Below are positions 1-12,081 of a stretch of DNA of 64,000 nucleotides, piece after piece (positions within the stretch are counted from its first letter, which is position 1; each line of letters begins with the position of its first letter). This DNA is from Cliona cf. orientalis (taxonomy: Eukaryota > Porifera > Demospongiae > Clionaida > Clionaidae), in assembly GCA_963930775.1 (NCBI GenBank), contig OZ005690.1, positions 5,812,225-5,876,224 of the forward strand, in the 5' to 3' direction. Below the pieces are notes generated by a model. It was given only the letters and a program-made list of their open reading frames with translations. It was not told the origin of the DNA and searched no databases. Position numbers and translations under genes: made by a program.

Positions 1-638
1 CGGGCCAGTGCTTGGACATCGGCGCCTGGGACTTGGCCTCGGCGATAGATGGGCGTGTCCCGGAAGCGGTGGTGACCTTTGAACCCCGGGAGGAGGCTTT
101 GGGGGCGTGGCAGGAGGTCAAAGGTGAGGCCATGTCTGTTAATGAGGCACTGTACGGCGGTGCGATCGAGGGGCCTGTACGGCTGGACGGAAGCTGACGA
201 TGGTTTGAAGCGGATGTGGTTGCGATGACGTGTTGTTACTCCGCCCACACAGGAAATGAGGTGAGCTCTTGCGTGGGCGGTGTGGCAGAACGGCCTCCAA
301 GTGTTTGTGTGTGTTTTGGCCTTGAGGAAGCTGTGTGTTTTAATTGGGATTGATTGTGGGCTTCCGGTGGACATCCGGTGGTTAGTAGGCACTTGATTGA
401 GAATGGTGGTCCTTGGGGAACAGGGTGGGGCTGTTTTGGGCGTGGCCTGGCCCCTCCCTTCCGGCTCGGCTTCCGGTCCATGGAGGATATTAAATGAACA
501 CTTCCGGCTCTAGCAGCCACACCCCTGAGACCTGTGCAATTAAAAGGGCGTGGTTACACAACATGCACCTCACTAATGACTTTGATGTGGTTTAGGTGTC
601 ATATCCCCCACCTCACGCCCACGCAATTTAATGGTACC
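1..638. mobile_element. TTAA-flanked MITE, 5'-truncated by window edge
   Basis: This is the right-hand part of the element seen whole at 28888-29904. The two copies align without gaps from 29267 onward, and I counted only about four substitutions over 638 bases. The element ends in ...ATGGTACC and is followed by TTAA at 639-642, the same target sequence that flanks both ends of the complete copy. It is richer in G/C than its surroundings, and open frames on both strands are by-products of that composition. No transposase is encoded, so it must be mobilised in trans. TTAA target duplications are typical of piggyBac- and Kolobok-like transposases, but I cannot assign the superfamily from the ends alone. 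Confidence 0.8.
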
Positions 639-642
639 TTAA

Positions 643-1141
643 CGTAATTGGAGCTGTATCTCTGCTTCAGAACGTGACCTTTGCACCGAACAAACACCAG
701 CAGAAAGAGCGACCACTTACCTACAACATATTATGCAACTTCCAGGGGAAAAGCCCTTGTGGGCTATACGTTATGACCATTTATGTACTACAGTGTTTTG
801 AACCAATAATCGACCATGTGTACGTATTAATCGATCTTGTGTTTACTTCCTATAGACATATTGTCGACCACGCAGGAACAGCTGCCCTTTGAAGAGGACA
901 TAGAGGGACTATAGTACATACACTACTGACCCCAGTACACACACAGATGCTGCACACATATAGATCAATGCACAATAAATTCTGTGTTGCAATATCAATG
1001 TTAGCAATAGTAATAAACTGTTGAAATAAGGAAATGAAATAATCGTTGGATTATAATAAGAATGATTCAATACATAAGTATGTACTTCTACACACTAATA
1101 ATGGTTTTTACTAGCATCAGTTAGTGTAGCATGATATGGTT
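643..1141. other. non-coding flank of the pogo-like element
   Basis: No coding region is visible. Short copies of a TCGACCA / TCGAT..GTAC word occur around 700-880 and mirror the word at 2583-2656 on the other side of the pogo-like gene. These may be subterminal repeats of one element, but its exact ends could not be fixed. Confidence 0.4.
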
Positions 1142-2519
1142 CTAAGCAAAGGTATTGTTGCATACCTGACACACATACAGTCCGTCATCATTAGTAGAGA
1201 GGCATTCGACATGCATCCATTTTTCACACCTGTCATTGGTGCACTGAATCCATTCTTGACTTAATTCATCATCGATGAGGTCATCTTCATACGCGCCAAA
1301 ACATATTGCACATTCATTGCTGCTGATCTCTCCCTGTTGGAGCCCGTCACCGGTGCTTCTTGTAGGGTACTATCTGTTACGTGGGTAGTTCTCTTTGTTG
1401 GCTTGACGATGCTCCTTGAGTTCAGCTTTTCTCTTCCGTTCAGCCTCCCTTAACTCCGCTTTCTTCTTCTTTTCTATCTCCTTCTCCTCTGCCTTTCTCT
1501 TTCGTTCTGCCTCTCGTTTCTGCCTTTCTTCAGCTTTCTTTCTTCTTTCTTCCTCCTTTTGTAATTTCTTTTCCTCTCGCTCCCTCTTCCGCTGATCCTT
1601 AGCTTCTTCCTCTTCACGCTTTTTCCTCTGCTTTTCCTCCATCATTGCAATAGCATCGGCACTTGTGAGAACACGTGCTCCACTATTTTTTTTGGTTTTG
1701 ATGATTTTGGTGTAGGAGGAATGTTAGGCAATGTTAGAAATTCTGTTAGCGGAGAGAGTGGTTTTCTTCTGGATTCAGATCCAAGGGATGAAGCTCCGCT
1801 TGACGTAGTTGATGGACCACAGGTACTGGAAGGCGTGTGCACCTCACGAGACACTGTGGTAGCTTCTGGATTCCTTTGAGCAGGTGTGCTTGATTGTTGC
1901 GTGCTATCATCAGGACAAGGAGGTGCTCCATTATCACCAGTGTCCATATCACCTTCCCCAAGTGTGTTGTTATCAGGATGAGGTGTTCCAGTGTTCTCTG
2001 TTTCCATATCATTTTCTCCGGGTGTTTCACCACTATTGTGGCTTGAATTAATTATCAGCTCCATCGTTATCACTCTGTTTGTCGCAAACTGGATCATCCT
2101 CTTCAAATGGTCGAAAGGGATCTGAACGTTGATTAATATAGTCCTCAGGATTGCTATAATCTGGTAGAGCATCAGAATGAGTTTCAGCCAACCAGATCAT
2201 GTACTCAACATCCGATATCAGCACACGTCAGCAAGTGCTTAACCCCAAGCTCGTCTTCTTCGGGTGTCAAATAAGGTACAGGTCCAGGGTTGGTGCCCGA
2301 AGTCACTCTCCCAGACAACCTATCTTTCCGACAACGTTGTCCTTGGCACGCCATACTGGTCAGCTGCCCTGTTCATTCCCATTTTCCTGTCCAAATAGCT
2401 CTTCATTGCGCCAGCTATTGATTCTTTTGTCCACTGACGATACTTTTTTCGGTCGGTTGTTACTAAGTTTAGGCTTCGGTGCTCCCTTTCGGCGTCTCCT
2501 TTTGCGCTTTCCAGCCATG
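1142..2519 (-). pseudogene. pogo/Tigger-type transposase remnant with C-terminal PHD-like finger
   Basis: The N-terminal part (about 2520-2320) reads KKYRQWTKESIAGAMKSYLD followed by RAADQYGVPRTTLSERL, the psq-type helix-turn-helix of pogo transposases that binds element ends. The frame then continues through a PVPYLTPEEDELG segment, after which the whole DDE catalytic domain is missing. The C-terminal part resumes with the PLSPLTEFLTLP / ARVLTSADAIAMM segment, a long Glu/Arg/Lys coiled coil (1370-1645), and a C4HC3 cysteine-histidine pattern (ECAICF, IQC, RC, MHVEC, YVCQVC) ending at a stop at 1142-1144. Frame breaks coincide with a T6 run (2444-2449) and a T8 run (1686-1693) as read on the plus strand. 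The missing DDE domain makes this copy inactive whatever the cause of the breaks. Confidence 0.75.
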
Positions 2520-2689
2520 ATACTCTTGAGCGCTTCAGGTGTACTGACAAGTATCCGTAAATTCCCGTTTATTGCGGGATACTACGGTGGTCGAAAATAG
2601 GTACAGGAGGTCGAATATAGCTGGTCGATATTAGGTACTGGTCGATATTCGGTAATTACCGCTATATCTGCTGATAAAAACAACACTGT
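2520..2689. repeat. GGTCGATATTAGGTAC-type subterminal repeats
   Basis: Three close repeats of a GGTCGA(A/T)(A/T)AT.GGTAC word lie between about 2590 and 2656. They are related to words at 700-880 in opposite orientation, so they probably belong to the end of the pogo-like element. There is no gene here. Confidence 0.45.
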
Positions 2690-4222
2690 TGTGATACTAT
2701 ATCCAGCCAAATGGTCCTTGTAGAGACTTTGGAGTTGGGCCTAAAATTTAATATCACATTTCTTCCTTGTCCAAACAGGTTTGATAAGAGTGGCTCTGAA
2801 TGTGTCTGTGAAGAAAGATTACAAATGTACAATGTTAATTGCAATGTTGATGTCAGTTCTATTGAGTAGACTTCTAAACTAGCTACAATGGACAATCTCG
2901 ACATCCAATATAACCACAATCATTATGGAACTCTGTGTGGCTCCTGTATAGGGAAGGCTACAGCATAGCCTTAGGCACACTGCACTGTCTATTTCAGTGC
3001 AACAATAACAAGCTAGTACATAGCTCTTATTCTGTCCTTTGCTCTTGCTGGAATAGTGCTAGTAGATTTTCTATTGCTACTCAGACTAGCAGTATCAGCT
3101 GGAACAATCAATGGACTCATTTTTTATGCTAATGTTGTTCAATCAATCTGATCATTTTTCTTTTCTGCTGAAGAAACAGATAGCTACTTTGACTGTCTTC
3201 ATAGCTTGGTTGAACTTTGACCTTGGAATAGAGACCAGTTTTCTATGATGGTATGACCACATATGCCTACACATGGTTCCAGTTTGTATTCCCATTCTAT
3301 GTCTGGCTTCTCATTGGACTGATTATTGTGATGAGTCACTACTCAACTATATAAGCTGACTCGAATACTTGGCAATAATCCTGTGTCTGCACTGGCTACA
3401 CTCTTTCTCTTCTCATGCTCTAAGCTTCTTCGCACAATTATTGCTACATTATCTGTTGCTGTTCTTGAGTATCCTGATGATAATTATAAAAGTGTATGGT
3501 TTTCTGATGGTAGTGTGGCCTATGGAAGTCTTGAACATGTCATATTATTATTTGTTATGTTTGCAATATTTAATTTAGTTCTGGTATTTCTGTTCATTCC
3601 TTACACTCTACTCCTTTTCTTTGCTCACTGGCTCCAGGCTCCCTCTCACTGGCGCATTCTCTCTTGGCTCAACAGGATCAAACCTTTCATTGACACATAC
3701 CATGCTCACTACAAAAAGAATACACGCTACTGGATGGGATTGCTTCTTTTAGTACGCCTTATCCTTGCTGATACCATAACTAATGAATCGATCCTTATTG
3801 TCATAATTTCTCTCATGGTTGGTCTCACATCCTTGGCCTGGCTGCAAAAGGGATTTATGAAAATTACTTTAATAACATCTTGGAAGCTTTCTTTGTTGCT
3901 AATCTTTGTATTTTTGCTGTGACCTCATACACATACCAGCCAAGTGCAACAAATATCCAGAATGCAATTGCTTACACATTAATTTTGTTGGACTTGCTTT
4001 TGCTGTTTCCATTTAATTTGCATTGTGCTGTTTCATATCTACCTGGTCCTCCGTGAGACTGCTGTGTGGAAAAACCTAATGTTAAGGAGTATTTTGTACA
4101 CAAGCCTGAATGAAGAAAATACATCATATTTGCCACCTAATGATCATGAACAGAGCTCCCAGGGTCTACAGATACCAACCCAATCCACTGTTGATCTGCG
4201 TGAACCACTGCTTGAGCAGTAA
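2690..4222 (+). pseudogene. receptor family copy A, decayed 3' part
   Basis: This is the C-terminal third of the beta-helix/multi-TM receptor family. It aligns in order with copy B (about 7880-9130) and copy E (46550-48415): the cysteine-rich juxtamembrane part (SECVCEERLQ-like, about 2770-2830; GTLCGSC-like, about 2930), then the membrane segments. The longest open stretch (3383-3922) carries the conserved ALATLFLFSCSKLLRTIIATL and HWQAPSHWRILSWLNRIKPF-like loops. A last block (4025-4222) has the STVDLREPLLEQ C-terminus. Stops and frame changes separate these pieces, the ectodomain is absent, and bases are lost near 2875. It is a relic, transcribed if at all only by read-through. The 3' end from about 4092 is shared with the segment at 43671. 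Confidence 0.8.
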
Positions 4223-4399
4223 CTGCCGTTGTTACTCCCTTTTACTTCTATTCAATAATTAATGAAAGCATTAGTTTTGTACAGAACTTGAGTTTAGTTG
4301 TGAGTAGGGTGCACGTAGCTACTGTTAAATTTTATGGAGCTGGCCCATGCATGCAGAGTGGCTGCTTTCATGACCGTACACTTTAGTATAATTCCTCTA

Positions 4400-4402
<3 letters not shown>

Positions 4403-4434
<32 letters not shown>
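4403..4434. repeat. (GT)n microsatellite
   Basis: A simple GT run lies in the duplicated 3' flank of copy A. The paralogous flank near 43980-43998 carries a shorter run of the same repeat. Confidence 0.9.
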
Positions 4435-4436
<2 letters not shown>

Positions 4437-4535
4437 CGGTAGTACTATTTTGATTATTTGTTTGGAGTGGCTGCACTAAGTCTTAGAATGGTAATTATTA
4501 ATAATTCATAGCCTGCATGAGGATGGCAGTTGTAA

Positions 4536-4920
4536 CTAGAGCTCTGTAGAGCACATACCCCGCGCGCTCTGTAGCCACTGTAGCGTAGTACTGCAACACT
4601 CTGCGGTATAGCTGTTTTCTGGCCTGACGACCCTTTCCAACACTGAGCTTGAGCATGCGCAGTTGCATTAGCATGCTAAAAGAGTGGGTGTGGTCGATAA
4701 ACCACAGGCATTTTGAACAGAAAAAGCACGATTTGTAGTACTAGTAAGCCTTGTTGAGAAATTCGAAGCCCGTACAAACCAGTTTTTCACCGATATCTAC
4801 CGATTGGTTGTGCTTACAGCACGCACAGACGCCTAGAACTCGAGATCTGGCGATTTTCGTGCCGACAACAACAACAGACGGACAAACCGATTGCTTTACC
4901 CCTTGCGCATGCGCGCGGGG
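4536..4920. mobile_element. CTAGAG...GCGCGGGG dispersed element with TAA target duplication
   Basis: The element starts CTAGAGCTCTGTAGAGCACA and ends CGCATGCGCGCGGGG, with a subterminal inverted match of TACCCCGCGCGC. TAA lies on both sides (4533-4535, 4921-4923). The paralogous flank at about 44100-44110 lacks it and keeps one TAA, which gives a direct empty site. Other copies are at 10065, 10621, 18608-19125, 40113-40721 and, as a diverged version, 42029-42892. It encodes nothing. The 3-bp target would suit a PIF/Harbinger-like mover, but the termini do not resemble the GGCC families in this window. Confidence 0.8.
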
Positions 4921-5178
4921 TAATGAATAATAGGTTGACCTTTGAGGGTGTGTCTGGTTGCAAATTGCTAGGCTACTCCACCCACTTCCATTGTAGCAAA
5001 CACTGTCAGCTGTAGGGTGAGTCATACCTGCATGTAGCTAGCTACATCAATATAAATGTATCTCGGTCCATAATATTCAGCTCTTGATTAACTTTTGCTA
5101 AGCCTCTCTTAATTTTGTCTCGACTTTAATTATAACAGCAGATTAGCTAGCTAGCTTTATCTATGACTTGCAGGTTCC

Positions 5179-8100
5179 ATGATGTCCTCATTTTGGCCAC
5201 TATCCTTGGTCAGGGTTCTATCTATAGGGGGGGGGGGGGCAGGGGGGAAGCTTCCCCCCCAAAGCACCCAGCTTCTCCCCCAAAGAAGAGTAGCAATAGC
5301 ATTCTTCTGAATTATGTCAAAGAGTATACATGTTGTACCTAAAACACACTAGATCAGAGCTGCAACATGTACAAATACTGCAATTTGATTGGCTACTGAC
5401 AGGTATATATATATCTCATAGTCACCTACAAGATTTTCATAGTCACCTACAAGTTTTGCCCTCTGGCTCTAGCAATACAAATCTATATGATCTAAACTTG
5501 TTAGATATTGTTTAGTCGGGTTCAATGTGATTTAGAAGACCTCAGGGCTCTCATAGAACCCTCGCTTCGCTCGGGATTCTATATTATGGAGTCCTTCAGT
5601 CTTCTAAGTCACACAGAAACCTCCTAAACAGTGTCTAACTAATACTTAATGGTTTGGAGGAGGGGGCTGTGCGTGAAAGTGCCACGCCCCCTTCCACCCC
5701 AAACCAAAATTTCTAGATAGAACCCTGTTGGTGGCTGTCATCCACTGCCTGTGTGTCTTTCCTACTGCTATAAATACTGAATTGGCATTTGTGAGGCCAA
5801 ACTCAAGTGTGTCGTGTGCCAATAGTAGCTCTCAGCCACCTTGTCTGACTTTCAATGAATATGCACAGCAAGTGGAACAGTACTTTGTCAATGATACCAC
5901 TTTTCTCTTCCTGCCTGGGACTCACCAGCTGGATATTCAGCTCAACTTGGAGGGTCTTTCAAATCTTGCATTTGGTTCAATTGATGATCCTGGTGATCAA
6001 AATGCTCAAATACTATTCAGTCCATCAGCTAACATCACATGGACAAATTGTGAGAATATTGAGATCAGTGGGTTGAATTTCATTCTCAGTGGACAGTTCA
6101 GTGTACTAGTTCAATTTGATATACTTGGTGTCTACTCATCAGAGTTTGTTTTTCAAGGGACAATTGCCTCTTTTACTAACCTGACTCTAACTGGAGATGG
6201 TACTAGAGTGTTTGCCTATTGCGGAAACTCCAGTGATGTACAGATTGGAGGTCTGATAGCAGCAGGTACCAGAACAATGATTCTTTATGCAACAAACGGT
6301 ATTGTAGATCTAGAGTTCTATGGAAACAATGTTTTCACTGACAACCTCGCCAATACTTCAGATGCTGAATACATGATATTTCTTTATGCTTGCCAATATA
6401 CTTTCAATGGAAATACTTCATTCATCAAGAATACTGCCGCAATTGCAATTTATGTTATTGGTATTCGTGACAGTGATACCCCAGTAATTATTGGGAATAT
6501 TCCTGGAAATGTTTCATATATCAACAATAATTTTGCAGTTGCAATGTATGTAGCTGCTGATCCTGATGGTATTGAGAACAATATTTCTGGAAATCTTGCA
6601 TTTATCAACAATACATTCACAGATGGTGGGGAATAATCTTTGGTGCTGTCAGGGGCACAAACAGTATTTCTGGAAGTATCTTATTTTTCAACAATACTTA
6701 ATTGCCTTCACAGCGGAGGTTTAGTTCAGTTATCTGGGGTTACTTGGTACATCTCTGGAAGTGTTTCGTTTATTCAGAATGATGTGTATGCAGATTCAGG
6801 CAGAGATTTCACTGGTGGTGCAGCAATTTACTCTGACAACTCTACGCTCTTCATCAGTGGTGTGGCTTCATTTGTTGGTAATCGTGTCAGAGCTCCCATC
6901 ATGATATCCAACATAGATACAACTGGTGGAGCTATATATGCTTGTGATCAGAGTGCATTAGTATATTTAAAGAATCATCCGACACATTGTTTATTCAAAA
7001 TGTTGCTACATACCATGGAGGAGCAGTATCCCTGATTGACTCCAACCTAACGATGTATGGAAGAGCATTATTTGAAACAAATTCCGCTGGTATGGAAGGA
7101 GGAGCCATTTATTCACTCAACAGTGTCATCAACATGACAGGTAGAGTGGATTTTAACCAAAATTCTGCCCAGTGGGGAGGAGCAATGGCCTTCAGTGGAA
7201 GTTCTACTAAGCTACGATTGATTGAGCCTCTTGCAGTTAACTTTGTTGAAAATTCAGCAATTTTGGGTGGTGGAGTGATTTTCTTTGAAGATGATGCTAA
7301 CCAGATGTGTTTTAGATCTCAGATTACACAAGATTGCTTCGTCGAGCTCAGTTCTATAATTATAAGCAACATTGGGTTAAACTTTAATAACAACAGTGCT
7401 GAGAGAGCTGGTAGGATATTCTATGGAGGGCACCTCGATACATGTACACCCATTATTGGTGGTTGGCCTTTTTCTGATGGCCAGGCTTTGAATCTCATTG
7501 CAGGTGTCTCAAATGTGAATGTGAATGTCAATAATTACAATGACAATACAACATCGAATGTTTCATCCGATCCACTCCAAGTCTGCATTTGCAAAAGTGA
7601 TGGCATGGTCATATGTGATGATAAAGAAATTGAGACAGTGAGGGGAAGAGAGTTTATTTTGCCAGCTGTGATAGTTGGTCAAGGCTTAGGGACCATCTCT
7701 TCAGCTGTCAGGATCTCTCTAGATAACAATACCCAACTTGGCTCTCCCGCTCAGCGCATACAACCCACTGGAAAGGCATGCACTAACATAACATATAACT
7801 TGTTTGCTGAGAATGATAACACAGTGGTTCCCAGATGATAGTCTATGCAGAGATACTGGGAGTACAACGATAAGCATCATATTCCTTCCTTGCCCCAGTG
7901 GATTCGTGAAAAATGGTTCTCGATGTGTTTGTGAAGAAAGGCTTCAGCGTTTCAATGCTGTTTGCAATGTAGATGACGAAACAATACAGTGGACTTTAGC
8001 ATCAAATCGTTTCTGGATACATCATAGGAGCACTTTTTGAAAATGCAAGCAATGAATCTACTTATCAAGGGCTGATACTTCACTCTAGCTGTCCACTGGA

Positions 8101-9129
8101 CTACTGTGTTGACGACCCTGTGCCTATTACACTGGACAATCTCGATATTCAATGTAACCACAATCATTCTGGAACTCTGTGTGGCTCCTGTACCTTGTAG
8201 CAATGACTACCTCGCTCTTATTCTTCCCTTTTCTCTTGCCGGGATAGCACTGGTGGCTGTTCTTTTGTTGCTAAGACTGACAGTAACAGCAGGAACAATT
8301 CAGGGTTTCATCTTCTACGCTAATGTCGTTCAAGCAAATACATCATTCTTCTTTCCAACTGGAGAAGTTAATATTCTAACGGTCTTCATTGCATGGCTGA
8401 ACCTTGACCTTGGAATAGAGTCCTGTTTCTATGATGGTATGACTGCATACGCCTATGTATGGCTCCAGTTTCTATTCCCATTCTACGTCTGGTTTCTTAT
8501 TGGAATGATAATTGCAGTGACCCACTATTCAAGTAAATTAACTAAAATACTTGGCCATAACCCAGTGGCTGTTCTTGCTACTCTGCTTCTCCTCTCTTAC
8601 TCGAAACTTCTTCGCACAATATCTAATACATTATCTGTTTCAGTACTCCATTATCCTGATGATAATAAAAGTGTATGGCCTTTCAATGGAAATATGGCTT
8701 ATGGAAGTGTTGAACATGCTGTATTGGCTTTGTTTGCAATACTAGTTTTGGTATGTCTGTTCATTCCTTACACTTTGCTCCTTTTCTTTGCTCACTGGCT
8801 CCAGGCTCTCTCTCACTGGCGCATTCTCTCTTGGCTCAACAATATCAAACCTTTCATTGACACATACCATGCTCCCTACAAGAAGCAGACACGCTACTGG
8901 ACGGGACTGCTCCTATTTATGCGCCTATTTCTGCTTGCCTTTGATGCTCTTAATAGCAAGTTAATCCCTGTTGTTATAACCTCGATTGCAATCATTCTTG
9001 CATCTTCGGCCTGGGTCCACAAGGGAGTTTATGAAAATTGTTTCAATAACATTCTGGAAGCATTCTTTATTGCCAACCTTTATATATTTGCAGTAGCTAC
9101 ATTTTACAAACTTCTTGATTTACGGTACC
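5179..9129 (+). pseudogene. receptor family copy B, interrupted by a MITE
   Basis: Compared with copy E (start 44358), the ATG at 5179 opens the same signal peptide, but a 517-bp MITE (5211-5727) splits it after about ten codons. After the MITE the ectodomain runs in frame to 6636, then loses one G in a G run (about 6627) and gains four bases near 6702. It recovers in later blocks with GGAIYSLNS-like beta-helix repeats, the RVCLCD-like cysteine segment and the membrane part (8106-9129). Small insertions or deletions near 6970, 7815 and 8020, plus a deletion at about 8190, also break it. The tail is lost: at about 9129 the sequence changes to a fragment of the gene seen at 57.3 kb. The promoter-proximal flank (about 4921-5178) is shared with copy E. 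Confidence 0.85.
5211..5727. mobile_element. CAGGGTTCTATCTA MITE (hAT-like ends)
   Basis: Terminal inverted repeats are CAGGGTTCTATCTA and TAGATAGAACCCTG, flanked by TTGGT on each side (5206-5210, 5728-5732). Copy E has the uninterrupted site (around 44388-44396), so insertion and 5-bp target duplication are read directly. The interior contains a long G run and G/C-rich arms. CAG...CTG ends suggest hAT-related mobilisation, although 8-bp targets are more usual for that group. The insertion disrupts the signal peptide of copy B. Confidence 0.88.
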
Positions 9130-9690
9130 GAGGTAAAAGGATCATCATACACAATAAAGGCTTGTAAAGACAATGGTACAGAATTAAGTAATAATACAGA
9201 GTTGTGTGTGATAAATTCGGGAGAGCAAAATTTAAATAAGTGATTTAGAACCCGTTCTAGTGAACATCCCCATTGCTCTATGATGTGCAACAGTGCAAGG
9301 TCAGTAAATACCTTCTCTGACGTTGTCAAAGAGATAAACTTCGTACTACTTTGTTTGTAGCACTCATACTCAGAATTATGAAACTAAAATCTTACAAGTG
9401 TACATGGCATTAATTTTATAACTCTCGAGTATTCACTTGAGGAAAGCAACATTTATAGTAACTTCACGATAGATGACATTGTATTTGATGGCCATCAATC
9501 ATGTACCATTGATATTCCGTCACATTTTGTAGGAGCAGCAGCTTTGGCCACCTCAGCTCCTGACCATACTGATCAGCCGGAGACACATTATCAGTCAGCT
9601 GGGAGTGTAGCTAATCATTCCTTTGAAATTCATCTGTTCTTACCTTCAATTATTCCTACAATATTATATCTTGGTATTCAGTAATAAATT
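9130..9690 (+). pseudogene. fragment of the 57.3-kb membrane-protein gene
   Basis: This stretch matches about 57625-58175 of the split gene at 57.3 kb. Both contain the nucleotide equivalents of SSYTIKACKQNG, EYSLEESNIYSN, DGHQSCTIDIPS and FVGAAALAT. Stops and small deletions break every frame. It begins exactly where copy B loses homology to copy E, so the junction is chimeric. It ends near the start of the first membrane segment (FEIHLFLPS). It is a relic of a second family, not a separate gene. Confidence 0.85.
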
Positions 9691-9959
9691 GCCTGCTGCT
9701 ACATGTATGTTATTATCTATGGTTTAGCAGCCACAAAGTAACTTAATTTTGTCCTTCACACGGCAAGAAATGTAGCCATGTACAGTGCGCGTAGGAAGAT
9801 GTTTTTGAGCAGCGGGGCTGAAAGTAAGCAGGTGAAGACTCGCTTGTAGCGCGGGAAAGCTAGGGGGTCTGAGGGCATGCTCCCCCAGGAATATTTTGGA
9901 GTTTTAGACCTTCTGAGAGCTTTTCTAGTGCATTTTCGAGGACATTCTGGACTTTGAGC

Positions 9960-10016
9960 TTGTCACATGTGAACACAGATCAGTAGTGACTACTGATCTG
10001 TGTTCACATGTGACAA
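9960..10016. repeat. 57-bp perfect palindrome
   Basis: Two 28-base arms beginning TTGTCACATGTGAACACAGA are exact reverse complements around a single central G. No gene overlaps. Such a perfect structure can form a cruciform or hairpin and is either a very young foldback or a replication artefact. Confidence 0.95.
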
Positions 10017-10064
10017 TTATTGATATCTACACACCGTGGGGCTAAGACACACCACAATCATGAA

Positions 10065-10651
10065 CTAGAGCTCTGTAGAGCACATACCCCGCGCGCATAT
10101 AACAAAATCTATAGATCTGCTTTTGTATGCATAGGGAAACAGATATGAATAGAAAATTATGCTGTTTGCTTGATTGTATATAGGCTCCTGGTGATATCAG
10201 CCAAACAACCACTGAGTCTCGTCTCTCTGCACCAGATTTAGACTAGGTAGATATAGGTATCTTCAAGGACTTATAAGCCCTTGGTATCTTACATTCTGAT
10301 TCGATGGGGCTTTGCATTCCAGTCTGCACATAGCTAGCAGCCAAACATGTGCCACTAGCATTATTAACGACCTTTACCAGCTCATAATATTTGTTATGTG
10401 CATGATGTGCATAATGCATTGAGTGGGCACTGTCGATAGGCGTGGTTACGAAGGCTAACAAAAAGGCACTATTTGTGACGCTCGTGGACTATGTCCCTCG
10501 ATTCGAAGCACTCTGAAGCCCGTTTTTCGCCAAATGCGACGGATTCATTGTAGTTACTAGTCGCTCAGGTGCCTAGACCTCGAGATATGGCAATTTTTGT
10601 GCTCACGACGACAACGACAACTAGAGCTCATAGAGCACATACCCCGCGCGC
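10065..10651. mobile_element. CTAGAG-family element plus a truncated second copy
   Basis: A copy related to 40113-40721 starts at 10065 with CTAGAGCTCTGTAGAGCACA. It carries the shared interior (GGCGTGGTTACGAAGGCTAA and following) and loses its 3' end at about 10620. A second copy starts immediately at 10621 and stops after the CCCCGCGCGC block near 10651. It is non-coding. Confidence 0.8.
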
Positions 10652-10980
10652 TTGTGTAGCTTTTCAGCTGTATGAATGTGCATAAAAATAATAGTAGATA
10701 ATAGCTATATCACTGTAAAGAATTAGAACTGTTCCTCTCAGACAAAAACAGTGTGCTTATATATGTAGACATCATCATTATCCTGTGTACACAGGTATAC
10801 TCAGTCTGTTTGTGTCATCACTGAGGGTCTTGATCTTCATACCTGCAGGAGAGAATTATAGTAGTAAAAGATGTTATAGGTATATAGTGCTATTGGCAGG
10901 GATTGATTTATTGTGGTGTGATGGATTCTTTATTGTGCTAAACGCTGAGGTATGATGAATTTTCATCCTTGTTGGGATTT
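10652..10980. other. no gene seen
   Basis: A/T-rich sequence without a supported coding frame or clear repeat. It lies between the CTAGAG element and the 321-bp tandem repeat. Confidence 0.5.
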
Positions 10981-11010
10981 TGATTTACTGACGTGCTGGT
11001 GGTTCTAACT

Positions 11011-11740
11011 TCAGAGGCCATCTTTGAAGTACCCTCGAGGGTGGCCTGTGAAGTAGCAGTAGATATATCGGAGACCAACTTTGAAGTACCCAAGGTAGGT
11101 GGCTATGAGGCTTTACCCTAAAGGTCGTCTTTGAACTACCGTGAAGGTAGGTGACCGTAAAGCTATCCTCACTGACCATCTTAGAACTACCCTTAAGTGG
11201 GTGGTCTCTGAAACAGTAGCAGATACTTGACGAGTTCATCACCCTTGTTGGGACTTTGAAGTTGGCTTCACCCAATAGGGATTTAGGAGATAAGAGTGAA
11301 GATTTGTACTGATGTGTTGGTGTATCCAATTTCAGAGGCCATCTTTGAAGTACCCTCGAGGGTGGCCTGTGAAGCAGCAGTAGATAACTCCGAGGCCATC
11401 TTTGAAGTACCCAAGGTAGGTGGCCGTGAGGCTTTACCCTAAAGGTCGTCTTTGAACTACCGTGAAGGTAGGTGACCGTAAGGCTATTCTCATTGACCAT
11501 CTTAGAACTACCCTTAAGTGGGTGGCCTCTGAAGCAATAGCAGATCCTTCTGAGTTCTTCACCCTTGTTGGGACTTCGAATTTGACTTCACCCAATAGGG
11601 ATTTAGGAGATAAGAGTGAAGATTTTGTGAGTGGCACTGATGTGCTGGTGTATACTTGAAGGGAGGTGACTGTGAGGCATAAGGCCGTCTTTGAACTACC
11701 ATGAAGGTAGGTGGCCATAACTTCAAGTAGGTGGCTTTTG
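11011..11740. repeat. 321-bp tandem repeat, about 2.2 copies
   Basis: The word TCAGAGGCCATCTTTGAAGT recurs at 11011 and 11332, setting a 321-base period, and a third partial copy follows from about 11655. Each unit contains several diverged sub-repeats of the form (C/G)TCTTTGAA(G/C)TACC..GGTAGGTGGC. Frames on both strands are open through parts of it, but their peptides only mirror the DNA repeat. The array sits about 350 bases beyond the 3' side of the Helentron genes. Short tandem repeats near the ends are described for Helentrons, so it may belong to that element. Confidence 0.85.
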
Positions 11741-12081
11741 AAATTCTACTTGACACATATTTAATTTATATCTTATATATGTAGGGAAAAATGAATTACA
11801 ATGAATTAAATTAATATTATATTAATTACTCACCCTATATACTATTATACTTACGATGATAATACTTGATCTCCATCAAGAGGACGAGATTAGATATGGA
11901 GTGAGATAGCTATACGAGTGGTATCACAGTTGTGGATGTAGATGGAAGTGTGTGATGTAAACTGCAGACTCGAATGGCAGACTTGAATCGGTTACTATAA
12001 TACCATGTGTGTACATAAAAGATACTTTATAAGCTATAATAATATTATTACTGTAGATATTATATACCTGATAGCTATGTG
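11741..12081. other. A/T-rich spacer between tandem repeat and Helentron endonuclease
   Basis: No gene is seen. The true 3' terminus of the Helentron should lie here or in the tandem repeat, but no diagnostic terminus could be identified by eye. Confidence 0.4.

Noticed and set aside
10985-11756. Repeat protein encoded in the 321-bp tandem array
   Set aside because: Both strands and several frames are open and echo the DNA repeat; no start context or conserved domain.
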